From assembly GCF_900113275.1 (NCBI RefSeq), contig NZ_FOOU01000002.1, forward strand, positions 248,001 through 312,000: a stretch of 64,000 nt of DNA, given 5' to 3'. The notes under the pieces are model-generated. The model had not been told where the DNA came from. It made no database searches and saw only the letters and a program-made list of their open reading frames with translations. Below are positions 53,914-62,707 of this stretch, in pieces. Position 1 is the stretch's first letter; every line of letters starts with the position of its first letter. Position numbers and translations under genes: made by a program. Origin of the DNA: Neptunomonas qingdaonensis (GTDB lineage: Bacteria > Pseudomonadota > Gammaproteobacteria > Pseudomonadales > Balneatricaceae).

Positions 53914-55434
53914 ATGAGTACAGATATTGCTCAGCCAGGCATTGATAGCAGCACCGCTGCAAATGCCACACAGCAGACAGTAGAGGGGGTTAACAGCCCG
54001 CAAAAGTGGCTGCTGTTTTATGGTGGAATTATGGCTTTTTTTGCCTATCTTTCCACTCAGCATGTGGAAGGCGAATCCTATGGATTTTATAGCCTGTTAC
54101 CGGCACTTCTTATTCTGTTTGTCGCGGTGATTACCAAAAAGCCGTTAGAGTCAATTTTTGCCGGTATCATCGCGGGACTTCTTCTGCTCGACCCTGGCAA
54201 CCTGGTTAACGCTATGGGTGACCTTTCAATTTCCGTAGTCATGAATGAAACTATCGCCTGGATTGTGCTGGTTTGCGGCATGATGGGAGGACTGATTAAC
54301 ATGCTGGAGCGCGGTGGCAGCGTCCTTAGCTTTGGTGAAATGCTGGCAGGGCGCATCAAAACCCGGCGAGGCACTATGTTAACCACCTGCGCACTCGGCA
54401 TCATGGTATTTATCGATGATTACCTGAACTCTTTAGCGGTTTCAGCATCGATGAAACGCCTGACGGATCACTACAAAATATCCCGCGAGAAGCTGGCCTT
54501 TCTAGTTGATTCTACAGCCGCTCCTGTCTGTATCCTGGTGCCGGTATCAACATGGGCTGTCTACTTTGCAGCCCTGCTTGAGGAGAATGGCGCGACCCCT
54601 GCAGGCAACGGCATGTCACTGTATATCGAGTCAATTCCGTTCATGGCGTACGGCTGGTTAGCGCTGTTAGTTGTCTTTCTGGTCGCTGCGGGTATTCTTG
54701 GTGACTTCGGTGCGATGAAGCATGCCGAGAAACGTGCTCAGGCAGGCCAACCCATCCCATCAGGCATTCTGCTCGACGGCTTCGACACCTCTAACATGAA
54801 GAAAACCTCTTCATTCGTCGGCCTGATCAACTTTTTATTACCGATGGCTGTCCTCGTGGCTGCCAGTGTCTACTACGATATTGATCTGTTACTCGGAGCA
54901 CTGGTTGCTTCGATGTTTACAATGGTGATGTATTTCTGGCAACGCTTATTAACCTTCGGCCAATTAGTTGACTCCATGCTGGACGGTTTCAAAGTGATGC
55001 TGCATCCCATCGCCGTAGTATGCGCGGGCTTCATGGTCAAAGAGATCAACGATCAACTGGCAATGACACCCTATATCATTGACTCGCTCACACCATATTT
55101 GTCCAAAGAGATGCTACCTGCTTTAGTCTTCGCCTCTATGGCTGCAGTGGTGTTTGCGACGGGCTCCAGCTGGGGTGTCTTTGTGGTCTCTTTACCCATC
55201 GTAATCCCAATGGCTATCTCCTTTGATATGTCGATGCCGCTGACCGTTGGTGCACTGCTCTCTGCATCAGCTTTCGGCAGCCACGCCTGCTTCTTCAGCG
55301 ATTCAACCGTACTAACCTCTCAGGGTTCCGGTTGCACACCGATGCAGCATGCACTGACACAAATTCCGTACGCTCTGATCGCTGCGGCACTGGCGTTCAC
55401 TTCATTGTTAATCATGGGCTTTGTTATGGCGTAA
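53914..55434 (+). CDS. NhaC-family Na+/H+ antiporter-like transporter
   Basis: 506 residues, about 12 membrane helices. Motifs: ITKKPLESIFAGIIAGLLLL, VFIDDYLNSLAVSASMKRLT (the conserved IDDYLN segment) and SREKLAFLVDSTAAPVCILV, PVSTWAVYF, FSDSTVLTSQGSGC. NhaC relatives next to amine or amino-acid catabolic genes often act as substrate:cation exchangers, so an amine transporter is a plausible alternative. 64 bp after the FAD oxidase; followed by a terminator. Confidence 0.9.
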   Translation: MSTDIAQPGIDSSTAANATQQTVEGVNSPQKWLLFYGGIMAFFAYLSTQHVEGESYGFYSLLPALLILFVAVITKKPLESIFAGIIAGLLLLDPGNLVNAMGDLSISVVMNETIAWIVLVCGMMGGLINMLERGGSVLSFGEMLAGRIKTRRGTMLTTCALGIMVFIDDYLNSLAVSASMKRLTDHYKISREKLAFLVDSTAAPVCILVPVSTWAVYFAALLEENGATPAGNGMSLYIESIPFMAYGWLALLVVFLVAAGILGDFGAMKHAEKRAQAGQPIPSGILLDGFDTSNMKKTSSFVGLINFLLPMAVLVAASVYYDIDLLLGALVASMFTMVMYFWQRLLTFGQLVDSMLDGFKVMLHPIAVVCAGFMVKEINDQLAMTPYIIDSLTPYLSKEMLPALVFASMAAVVFATGSSWGVFVVSLPIVIPMAISFDMSMPLTVGALLSASAFGSHACFFSDSTVLTSQGSGCTPMQHALTQIPYALIAAALAFTSLLIMGFVMA

Positions 55435-55481
55435 CAGTCAAAAAAGCCCAATAAAAACAATAAAAAACAACAAAGACAATG

Positions 55482-55525
55482 CCTCTTTATCGTCATCCCA
55501 TCAGCAGATAAAGAGGCGTTTTTTA
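55482..55525 (+). terminator. Terminator after NhaC-type gene
   Basis: GCCTCTTTATC, 15-nt loop, GATAAAGAGGC followed by GTTTTTT; a perfect 11-bp stem 47 bp after the stop codon. Confidence 0.88.
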
Positions 55526-55694
55526 ATACCCCAGCAAACTTTCAAGATCGTCATGAGAATACAATCAATGCTGTTAACAATTCAGGATGGCCCGGGGTTA
55601 TTAATGCAACAGCCGTGACCTATGTACTGACTCCCGGTGATGATTCAGGGTTTAGAATTCATAATTCAAAGTTGAATAGATGACAATTAGAAGT

Positions 55695-56198
55695 TTAGAT
55701 TTTAAAGGGGACTTTTTCGGCCGTGTTAAGTTCGGTACAGAGCGCATCCAGATAATTGATCTCACGACTCAGCTCGCGGGTAATATTAATCAGAAAAACC
55801 ACAAAATCGGCTGGAAACTTTTCACAAACCTGATGAAATAACTCTGACGTAATTTCCAGAAGGCAGGTCTGCTCTGCTGCGATCGCAAAGCCTCTGCGCT
55901 CATGCAGACCAATCATACCAACAAACCCGATCTGCTCTCCGGGTTTAAAACAACGAATATAAACTCTCTTTTCGCCTTTGGGCCGTGAAAATCTGACTAA
56001 TCCGCTGAGTACCACATAGAACTGGGTGGAATCTTCGCCTGGCGAGAAGACAGTTTCGCTCTTATCGTACTTGTTAATTTTTCCTTCGCTCAATAAAAAC
56101 TCAAGACAGGCTGGAGCCAACGCGCCAAACATCGACAATTCCTGACAAAAACCAAGCGGAAAGATTTCATTAACATCTGAATAGGAGAGACTCTGCAT
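55695..56198 (-). CDS. Cyclic-nucleotide-binding-domain protein without DNA-binding domain
   Basis: 167 residues from the ATG at 56198 (AGGTG six bases upstream; an in-frame GTG lies three codons earlier). A CRP-like beta-roll (about 20-135): DKSETVFSPGEDSTQFYVVL, SGLVRFSRPKGEKRVYIRCF and KPGEQIGFVGMIGLHERRGF. The end (YLDALCTELNTAEKVPFKI) stops where the dimerisation helix would lead into a helix-turn-helix, which is absent; the following 100 bp have no continuation. Either a stand-alone sensor or a truncated regulator. Confidence 0.8.
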   Translation of the reverse strand: MQSLSYSDVNEIFPLGFCQELSMFGALAPACLEFLLSEGKINKYDKSETVFSPGEDSTQFYVVLSGLVRFSRPKGEKRVYIRCFKPGEQIGFVGMIGLHERRGFAIAAEQTCLLEITSELFHQVCEKFPADFVVFLINITRELSREINYLDALCTELNTAEKVPFKI

Positions 56199-56481
56199 AT
56201 TTAACACCTAACCTTGAACTAAATTATAGCTCATAAGAGTCGCAGCAGCGCCCAACCTCCTTGTTTACCACCCCACCTTTAAGCGACAAAAATGAGTCTG
56301 CTTCATATAAATAAGACAACCATTTTCCGCATTTATATCCGCACTAATAGTGAACCATCAGCCCTTTGTTTCCAAGCCAATATTGACAGCAGGTTATCAC
56401 CTGCTTAATGTTTATCAAAAACATAGATAAGAACACCTCACATAAGCAAACATTAACCAAAAGCCATTAAAGAGCAACATC

Positions 56482-57405
56482 GTGAGCAAGATACAACTTA
56501 AAGGACAGCTGAGCGATATCGACCTGCGCCTGCTGCGTATCTATAAAGTGGTGGTTGAAAGCGGTGGTTTTTCAGCGGCTGAAGTTGAGCTCAATATCAG
56601 CCGCGCTGCTATCAGCATTGCCATGTCTGATCTCGAAAGCCGTTTAGGATTCCGGCTTTGCCAACGCGGTCGCTCAGGTTTCTCACTGACTGAGGAAGGA
56701 GAACAGATCTACCATTACACACTGCAGTTGCTCTCCTCTATTGAAGACTTCCGCACCCAGGTAAACACCTTGCACACTCAGCTCAAAGGTGAGCTTAATA
56801 TCGGCATTACCGACAACCTGGTGACGATGCCACATATGCGCATCACCAACGCTTTATCTGCGCTGAAAACACAGGGGCCTGACGTCACTATAAATATCCG
56901 CATGGCCCCACCCAATGAGATAGAACTCGGCATCCTTGATGGTCGTCTGCACATTGGCATCGTGCCTGACTTACGTGCGTTAGCGGGGCTGGAATATTTC
57001 CCGCTTTATCAGGAAGAATCGCAGCTTTACTGTTCTAACGAGCATCCCTTATTTGCAATCACAGACAATAACATAGGCAAATTAAGCCTCTGGGATGCAG
57101 TCGTGCCTGCTTACGCACAAACCCCTGAAATCAAAGCGTGCCATCAACAACTGACATCGACCGCCACCGCTACCGACAGAGAAGGGATCGCGTTTCTGAT
57201 TCTCACCGGACGCTATATCGGCTATTTGCCGGCGCATTTGGCAGATCAGTGGGTTCAGGCAGGCAGAATGCGCGCCCTACTCCCTGAGCAATATCATTAT
57301 TCAACGCAGTTCTCTGCTATCTCACGCAAAGGTGCACGTTCCAATTTGGTGCAGCAAACTTTCCTTGAGTATTTGACCTCAGAGCCTGCTTCATCAAAGC
57401 ATTAA
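56482..57405 (+). CDS. LysR-family regulator between CNB protein and mmsA
   Basis: 307 residues; winged helix (about 15-75: LRLLRIYKVVVESGGFSAAE, MSDLESRLGFRLCQRGRSGF, SLTEEG) and effector-binding domain. Third member of the paralogous trio (46750, 51343). It is convergent with mmsA, and divergent from the CNB gene across about 280 bp, so either or both could be controlled. Confidence 0.92.
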   Translation: MSKIQLKGQLSDIDLRLLRIYKVVVESGGFSAAEVELNISRAAISIAMSDLESRLGFRLCQRGRSGFSLTEEGEQIYHYTLQLLSSIEDFRTQVNTLHTQLKGELNIGITDNLVTMPHMRITNALSALKTQGPDVTINIRMAPPNEIELGILDGRLHIGIVPDLRALAGLEYFPLYQEESQLYCSNEHPLFAITDNNIGKLSLWDAVVPAYAQTPEIKACHQQLTSTATATDREGIAFLILTGRYIGYLPAHLADQWVQAGRMRALLPEQYHYSTQFSAISRKGARSNLVQQTFLEYLTSEPASSKH

Positions 57406-57555
57406 CCACGCATGCAAGCGGCATAACTGATGTCAATATGGCTCAGACGCCAGCCCATGCTAATAATCTGGTCCACATAGATGGCACATTGTTAATTCGC
57501 CTTGACTGATAAAAAACGGGTACTCTGAAAAAAACCGGGTGCTCTGAAAAAAAGA

Positions 57556-57581
57556 GGCCATCTGAAACAATTCAGATGGCC
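57556..57581. terminator. Hairpin after LysR gene
   Basis: GGCCATCTGAA-ACAA-TTCAGATGGCC, an 11-bp perfect stem, preceded by A runs and by two copies of an AAAAAC(C)GGGT(A/G)CTCTG direct repeat. Strong terminator-like element, convergent between LysR and mmsA. Confidence 0.75.
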
Positions 57582-57612
57582 TGCAAAATTGGAGATGAAA
57601 ACAAAGTAGAGC

Positions 57613-57634
57613 AAGGAGCAGTAACCTGCTCCTT
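57613..57634 (-). terminator. Hairpin directly after mmsA
   Basis: AAGGAGCAG-TAAC-CTGCTCCTT within 10 bp of the mmsA stop. Good stem; only a weak T-tract, so together with 57556-57581 it makes a tandem terminator. Confidence 0.6.
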
Positions 57635-57642
57635 ATAAACAA

Positions 57643-59133
57643 CTAACTCGGGAAGGCGAAAGACACACCTTCACGCACACCACTTGAAGGCCAGCGCTGC
57701 GTAATCGTTTTACGTTTAGTGTAAAAACGTACGGCATCAGGACCATAGGCATGCAGATCACCAAACAGTGAGCGCTTCCAGCCACCAAAGCTGTGATAAG
57801 AAACAGGAACTGGCAGTGGTACATTGATGCCGACCATACCCACCTGAATGTTATCCGAGAAATAACGTGCGGCTTCACCATCACGGGTAAAGATACAGGT
57901 ACCGTTACCGTATTCGTGATCATTGATCAGTTGCATCGCTTCATCCATGGTATTCACACGGACAACCTGTAATACCGGACCAAAAATTTCTTCCTGATAG
58001 CTCACCATTGCAGGCGTTACACCATCAATTAGCGTAGCACCGACAAAGAAACCTTCTTCATATCCCGATACCTGTGGGTTACGCCCATCAACAACAATAG
58101 TGGCACCATCTTTCTCTGAGCTGTCGATATAACCGACCACTTTCTGCTGGTGTTGGCGTGTAATCACCGGACCAAAATCATTACTGCTATCCGTTGCTGC
58201 ACCCACTTTTAATGACTGCATCGCCGCACTCATTTTAGCCACCAGCGCATCTGCTGCCTGATCACCTACGGCAACCGCGACAGACAACGCCATGCAACGC
58301 TCACCAGAGGAGCCAAAAGCAGCACCCAACAGCTGGTTTACCGCATTATCCATATCGGCATCCGGCATCACGATCGCGTGGTTTTTAGCGCCTCCTAAGG
58401 CCTGACAGCGTTTACCATTCGCATTAGCTGTGGTGTAGATATATTCGGCAATCGCGGTTGAACCAACAAAACTCACCGCTTTAACACGCACATCTGTCAG
58501 CAGTGTATCAACGGCTTCTTTATCACCATTGACAACGTTCATGACGCCATCCGGCAAACCGGCTTCCTGTAACAGCTGCGCGATAAACAAAGTAGAACTT
58601 GGATCACGTTCAGAAGGTTTCAGTACGAACGTATTACCGCAGGCAATCGCCATCGGGTACATCCACAACGGCACCATGGCAGGGAAGTTAAACGGCGTAA
58701 TACCGGTCACAACACCCAGCGGTTGAAACTCACTCCAGGAATCGATATTCGGGCCAACATTTTTGCTGTGTTCACCCTTAAGTAGCTCGGCAACACCGCA
58801 GGCATACTCGACATTCTCGATACCACGCTGCAACTCACCTGCTGCATCATGACTGATTTTGCCGTGTTCTTCACCGATCATTTCGCAGATTTTATCCGCG
58901 TTTTGTTCTAATAACGCTTTAAAACGAAACATCACCGCAGCACGTTTGCCAACCGGTGTGTTACGCCACTCTGGAAATGCGGCCTGAGCCGCTGCAATCG
59001 CTTCTTCTACGGTTTCTTTTGATGCCAACGCAACCTGTTTCGTGGCTAAACCTGTCGCTGGATTAAATACATCCTGACTACGTGCCGCATCGGTACGCAT
59101 TTCACCGTTTATCAAATGGCCTACAATTGTCAT
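57643..59133 (-). CDS. mmsA: CoA-acylating (methyl)malonate-semialdehyde dehydrogenase
   Basis: Converts malonate semialdehyde (or methylmalonate semialdehyde) to acetyl-CoA (or propionyl-CoA) with CO2 release. 496 residues; typical ITPFNFPAMVPLWMYPMAIA, RCQALGGAKNHAIVMPDADM and the catalytic Cys in GSSGERCMALSVAVAVGDQA. It follows the beta-alanine-type aminotransferase by about 31 bp, so the pair makes a beta-alanine-to-acetyl-CoA pathway. Confidence 0.94.
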   Translation of the reverse strand: MTIVGHLINGEMRTDAARSQDVFNPATGLATKQVALASKETVEEAIAAAQAAFPEWRNTPVGKRAAVMFRFKALLEQNADKICEMIGEEHGKISHDAAGELQRGIENVEYACGVAELLKGEHSKNVGPNIDSWSEFQPLGVVTGITPFNFPAMVPLWMYPMAIACGNTFVLKPSERDPSSTLFIAQLLQEAGLPDGVMNVVNGDKEAVDTLLTDVRVKAVSFVGSTAIAEYIYTTANANGKRCQALGGAKNHAIVMPDADMDNAVNQLLGAAFGSSGERCMALSVAVAVGDQAADALVAKMSAAMQSLKVGAATDSSNDFGPVITRQHQQKVVGYIDSSEKDGATIVVDGRNPQVSGYEEGFFVGATLIDGVTPAMVSYQEEIFGPVLQVVRVNTMDEAMQLINDHEYGNGTCIFTRDGEAARYFSDNIQVGMVGINVPLPVPVSYHSFGGWKRSLFGDLHAYGPDAVRFYTKRKTITQRWPSSGVREGVSFAFPS

Positions 59134-59164
59134 CTTCTTTCCTCAAATTTTTATTATTGCGAGC

Positions 59165-60511
59165 TTATGCAAGTTCGTTAATCGACTCACCGAGCGCATT
59201 AATTACGTTATCTATTTCTGCATGCTCAACGGTAAATGGCAGACCCAACTGAATAGTGTCACCACCACAACGCACATAGAAACCTTTTTGCCAACACTTC
59301 ATCGCAATCTGGAAAGGACGCAACGCAGGCTCCCCAGGAGCAGATTCTATGGTTAACGCGCCAGCTAAGCCGTAGTTACGAATATCCGAGACATACTTTG
59401 TACCCTTCAGGCTATGCAACATTTCCTGGAACTGTGGGGACACAGTTTTGACTCTTTCTACCAGCTTGTCTTTTGCCAATATATCCAGTGAAGCAAGGCC
59501 AGCAGCACACGCTACCGGATGTGCCGAATAGGTATAACCGTGCGGCAACTCGAGCATGTATTCTGCGCCACCTTCTTGCATGAAGGTGTCGTAAATTTCC
59601 TGCTTAGCAACCATAGCTCCCATAGGAATAACGCCATTAGTCAGCTGCTTCGCTATCGTCATCAGGTCAGGTACGACACCAAATTCTTCTGCACCGGTAT
59701 TAGAGCCCATGCGGCCAAAACCAGTGATAACCTCATCAAAGATTAGCAAAATATTGTGCTTATCACAGATCTCACGCAAGCGTTTAAGATAACCAACCGG
59801 TGGCGGAATCACGCCGGCAGAACCTGCTAACGGTTCAACAATCACCGCCGCAATATTAGATGCATCATGCAGTGCCAGCAGAGCTTCTAGCTCATTGGCT
59901 AAGTGCGCTCCGGTTTCCGGCATGCCCTTAGTAAATAGATTCTCTGGCAGCATGGTGTGTGGCAAATGTACCGCATCGATTCCCTGCCCATACAGTACCC
60001 GGTTACCCACAATACCACCGACACTTACGCCTCCCCAGTTAACACCGTGGTAACCCTTAACCCGACCGATAAAGCGCGTTTTGCTCGCCAGGCCTTTCTT
60101 ACGCCAATAGGCGCGGGCCACTTTCAATGCAGTTTCAACAGATTCAGAACCCGAACCGGTAAAGAAAACACGGTTCAATCCTTCTGGCATTAATTCAGTA
60201 ATGCGATGCGCCAGCTCAAATGATTTTGGGTGTCCGTATTGAAAGGCCGGAGAGTAATCCAACTCTTTAACCTGACGGCTTACTGCTTCTGCAATTTCCG
60301 GACGGCAATGCCCTGCACCACAAGTCCACAGACCAGAAAGACCATCAAAAATTTTCCTACCATCAGCTGAGGTGTAATAGTTACCTTGTGCAGAAACAAT
60401 CAGGCGTGGATCTTTCTTAAATTCTCGGTTGCCTGTGTAGGGCATCCAGTGCGCATCCAGTTGCGCCTGGGATAAACCGCAAAGAGCCCTTTCATCATTA
60501 TTCTTATCCAT
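59165..60511 (-). CDS. Omega-amino acid (beta-alanine)-pyruvate aminotransferase
   Basis: 448 residues, class III PLP aminotransferase. Starts LDAHWMPYTGNREFKKDPRL, the beta-alanine-pyruvate type; FFTGSGSESVETALKVARAY, GYHGVNWGGVSVGGIVGNR, IFDEVITGFGRMGSNTGAEE and the PLP Lys in LMTIAKQLTNGVIPMGAM. Cotranscribed with mmsA, which removes the malonate semialdehyde product. Distinct from the aminotransferase at 43602; homologues also act on taurine or other omega-amines. Confidence 0.92.
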   Translation of the reverse strand: MDKNNDERALCGLSQAQLDAHWMPYTGNREFKKDPRLIVSAQGNYYTSADGRKIFDGLSGLWTCGAGHCRPEIAEAVSRQVKELDYSPAFQYGHPKSFELAHRITELMPEGLNRVFFTGSGSESVETALKVARAYWRKKGLASKTRFIGRVKGYHGVNWGGVSVGGIVGNRVLYGQGIDAVHLPHTMLPENLFTKGMPETGAHLANELEALLALHDASNIAAVIVEPLAGSAGVIPPPVGYLKRLREICDKHNILLIFDEVITGFGRMGSNTGAEEFGVVPDLMTIAKQLTNGVIPMGAMVAKQEIYDTFMQEGGAEYMLELPHGYTYSAHPVACAAGLASLDILAKDKLVERVKTVSPQFQEMLHSLKGTKYVSDIRNYGLAGALTIESAPGEPALRPFQIAMKCWQKGFYVRCGGDTIQLGLPFTVEHAEIDNVINALGESINELA

Positions 60512-60841
60512 TCGTCACCTCATTTGTCGGCAGAAGTTAGGTATAGCCATGTATTAATCTTGAATAAGCCCTTTCAAATTCTAAGCGCTGTCAGATTTAT
60601 TTGTCTATTATGAACCTATATTTAGGTTATTAAATTCAAATTTTTTAAACTTATCTTAAGCTTATACTTACCTAAAAAAGATAAAAAAGCCCGCATGGTA
60701 GTGATTGCAAAGCTATTTATTAACACGCTAAATACAGTGAATTTTCATTCAGGTTTTAGGTGTTTCTCATGAGCAAAACAACAACCCAGACTGGTCAACA
60801 CTCAGCAGCACTCTCTCTTTTCCACGCTATGCTTTTATTAA
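60512..60841. other. Intergenic region upstream of the aminotransferase
   Basis: No open frame I would defend. It holds the perfect inverted repeat AACCTA-TATT-TAGGTT (60613-60628), a possible operator for the aminotransferase-mmsA operon, and long A/T runs. Confidence 0.4.
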
Positions 60842-61033
60842 AAGAGAATCAATACCGCCCACAAAGTGGCTGTCGCTGTGAGAACCGGCACCATGGGAAT
60901 CAACAATTACTTTGGTGGCGATATGACCGTTCCGTTTGGCGGCTTTAAGGAGTCAGGCAACGCACGAGACAACTCACTGCACGCAATGGATGACTACACC
61001 GAGTTAAAAACCACCTGGATTGAGTTTGAATAG
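60842..61033 (+). pseudogene. Fragment of PuuC-like aldehyde dehydrogenase (C-terminus)
   Basis: One frame reads KRINTAHKVAVAVRTGTMGI, then NNYFGGDMTVPFGGFKESGN and ARDNSLHAMDDYTELKTTW, ending at 61033. This is the last ~60 residues of a gamma-glutamyl-aminobutyraldehyde dehydrogenase-type enzyme (PuuC); the frame is closed by TAA just before 60842, and the catalytic Cys and all upstream domains are absent. It is on the plus strand, between minus-strand genes, in the polyamine cluster. Confidence 0.85.
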
Positions 61034-61104
61034 CGAGACCAGATAGTCTCGCCGGATCTGTAAAACGATATAAGTACACAGATCCGCTACGACATTTTTC
61101 TGTA

Positions 61105-62400
61105 CTAAAAGAATCGATCACGCAAAGAGTAATACAACATACCCACCACCAACCCTGGCCAACGTAATAATGTGCCTCCCGGGAAATCAGGCGTTGGAAC
61201 TTTTGCAAACAGGTCAAATTTTTCGCTTGAACCGCTGACGGCTTCTGCCATTAATTTCCCGCCCAGGGTGGCCAACGCAATCCCATGCCCGGAATACCCT
61301 TGAGCAACAAAAACATTATCATCAATCCGTTCAAAATGCGGCATCCGATTGCGTGTAATGGCGAGCGTCCCTCCCCACGCATAATCGATTTTGACAGCAG
61401 CCAGCTCAGGGTAAACGTCAAGCATGTATTTACGCACAAAACCACGAATATCCTGAGGAAAGCGAGTGCTATAGTTTTCGCCTCCGCCCCACAACAAGCG
61501 TTTATCTGCAGAAAGCCTGAAGTAATTAACCACAAATTTCGAATCGGCAACGGCGACATCATCACGATTAATCTGACAACATAGCTCAACGGGTAGCGGT
61601 TCTGTGGCCAGCATAAAGTTATTTATCGGCATGATTTTGGCGGCTACGCGCGGCTCCAACTTACCCAGATAGCCGTTGCAGGCCAGCAGTATATAGCGTG
61701 CTTTGACGATACCGTTGGTCGTATTAACCTGGCCATTTTTTCCGCCTTCATAATGACAGACCCGGCTATTTTCATAAATATCAACACCTGCTTTTACGGC
61801 CGCTTCAGCAAGCCCCAACGCATAGTTCAGCGGATGCAGGTGCACACCTTCACTCCAGTACTCGCCGGCATAAAAATGATCAGTTCCCAGCATGCTTTGC
61901 ACTTCATCACGAGGCAAATAACGAATAGCTTCATACCCTAAGACCTGCTGTTTATGCTCAACCGATTCCTGCATAGAGGATACATGTGACTTTTTTGCCG
62001 CGACATGCAGCACCCCCTTCTTCAAGTCACATCGGATATCGTGTTTTTTTATAAGCTGTTTTACTAACGCCACTGAATCAACAGACATATCCCACAGTGC
62101 CCGTGCGGCAAACTCACCTACTTGCGTCATCAGAGTTTCATGATCCATATTATGACCGGGACATACCTGGCCACCGTTACGCCCCGAAGCCCCCCAACCA
62201 ACACGTTCTGCCTCCAGCACAGTGACGCTATAACCTTTCTCGGCAAGATGCAGTGCAGCAGACAATCCGGTAAAGCCAGCGCCAATAACACAAACATCAC
62301 TACTGATTTCGCCTTTTAACTCATCGTTAAACACACAGCACTCTGCTGTTCTGTTTACAGAGTCAACATAGTAAGACGACTCATAGCCAGTCACACTCAT
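61105..62400 (-). CDS. puuB: FAD-dependent gamma-glutamylputrescine oxidase-like protein
   Basis: 431 residues of the DAO family. The FAD motif VCVIGAGFTGLSAALHLAEK is followed by VGWGASGRNGGQVCPGHNMD, the PuuB pattern; HLHPLNYALGLAEAAVKAG, and the end FVAQGYSGHGIALATLGGKL. In the Puu pathway it oxidises gamma-glutamylputrescine to an aldehyde. Its divergent neighbour is the puuA-like gene. Paralogous to 52566. Name rests on family similarity and on the puuA neighbour. Confidence 0.87.
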   Translation of the reverse strand: MSVTGYESSYYVDSVNRTAECCVFNDELKGEISSDVCVIGAGFTGLSAALHLAEKGYSVTVLEAERVGWGASGRNGGQVCPGHNMDHETLMTQVGEFAARALWDMSVDSVALVKQLIKKHDIRCDLKKGVLHVAAKKSHVSSMQESVEHKQQVLGYEAIRYLPRDEVQSMLGTDHFYAGEYWSEGVHLHPLNYALGLAEAAVKAGVDIYENSRVCHYEGGKNGQVNTTNGIVKARYILLACNGYLGKLEPRVAAKIMPINNFMLATEPLPVELCCQINRDDVAVADSKFVVNYFRLSADKRLLWGGGENYSTRFPQDIRGFVRKYMLDVYPELAAVKIDYAWGGTLAITRNRMPHFERIDDNVFVAQGYSGHGIALATLGGKLMAEAVSGSSEKFDLFAKVPTPDFPGGTLLRWPGLVVGMLYYSLRDRFF

Positions 62401-62707
62401 TTCAATGCCTCGTCTAAAAGAAAAAAAACAGCCTGAAAGCCACGTATCAGCCTCATGAAAAAAAGCATTTAAACCGCTGATTTAATCACTTAATTTGATA
62501 ATAAACTATGATTAAAATAGCTATATGAAAATCACAAAAATGCTTTTAAAATCAAGTAAAATCCCTTGATAATAATTCAGGTTAGTAACGCAAGTTAATA
62601 ACACAGCGGGTTTGACATTGCTTATCATAAGGGTGATTAAAAACGGCTTGCTGATACGGGCTATACATTCAGCATTAACACTCAGGCACGACACATAAAG
62701 GTGATTT
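62401..62707. promoter_or_regulatory. Divergent puuB-puuA control region
   Basis: 307 bp without a gene, A/T-rich, presumably with promoters for both genes. TTGACA at 62612-62617 is followed after 17 bp by GATTAA, a weak -35/-10 pair pointing to puuA. AAAGGTGATTT before 62708 is the ribosome-binding site. Confidence 0.4.

Noticed and set aside
60760-60948. Plus-strand frame starting MSKTTTQTGQ, overlapping the PuuC fragment
   Set aside because: It runs in a different frame over the dehydrogenase remnant; the beginning has no recognisable family and the end is a shadow.
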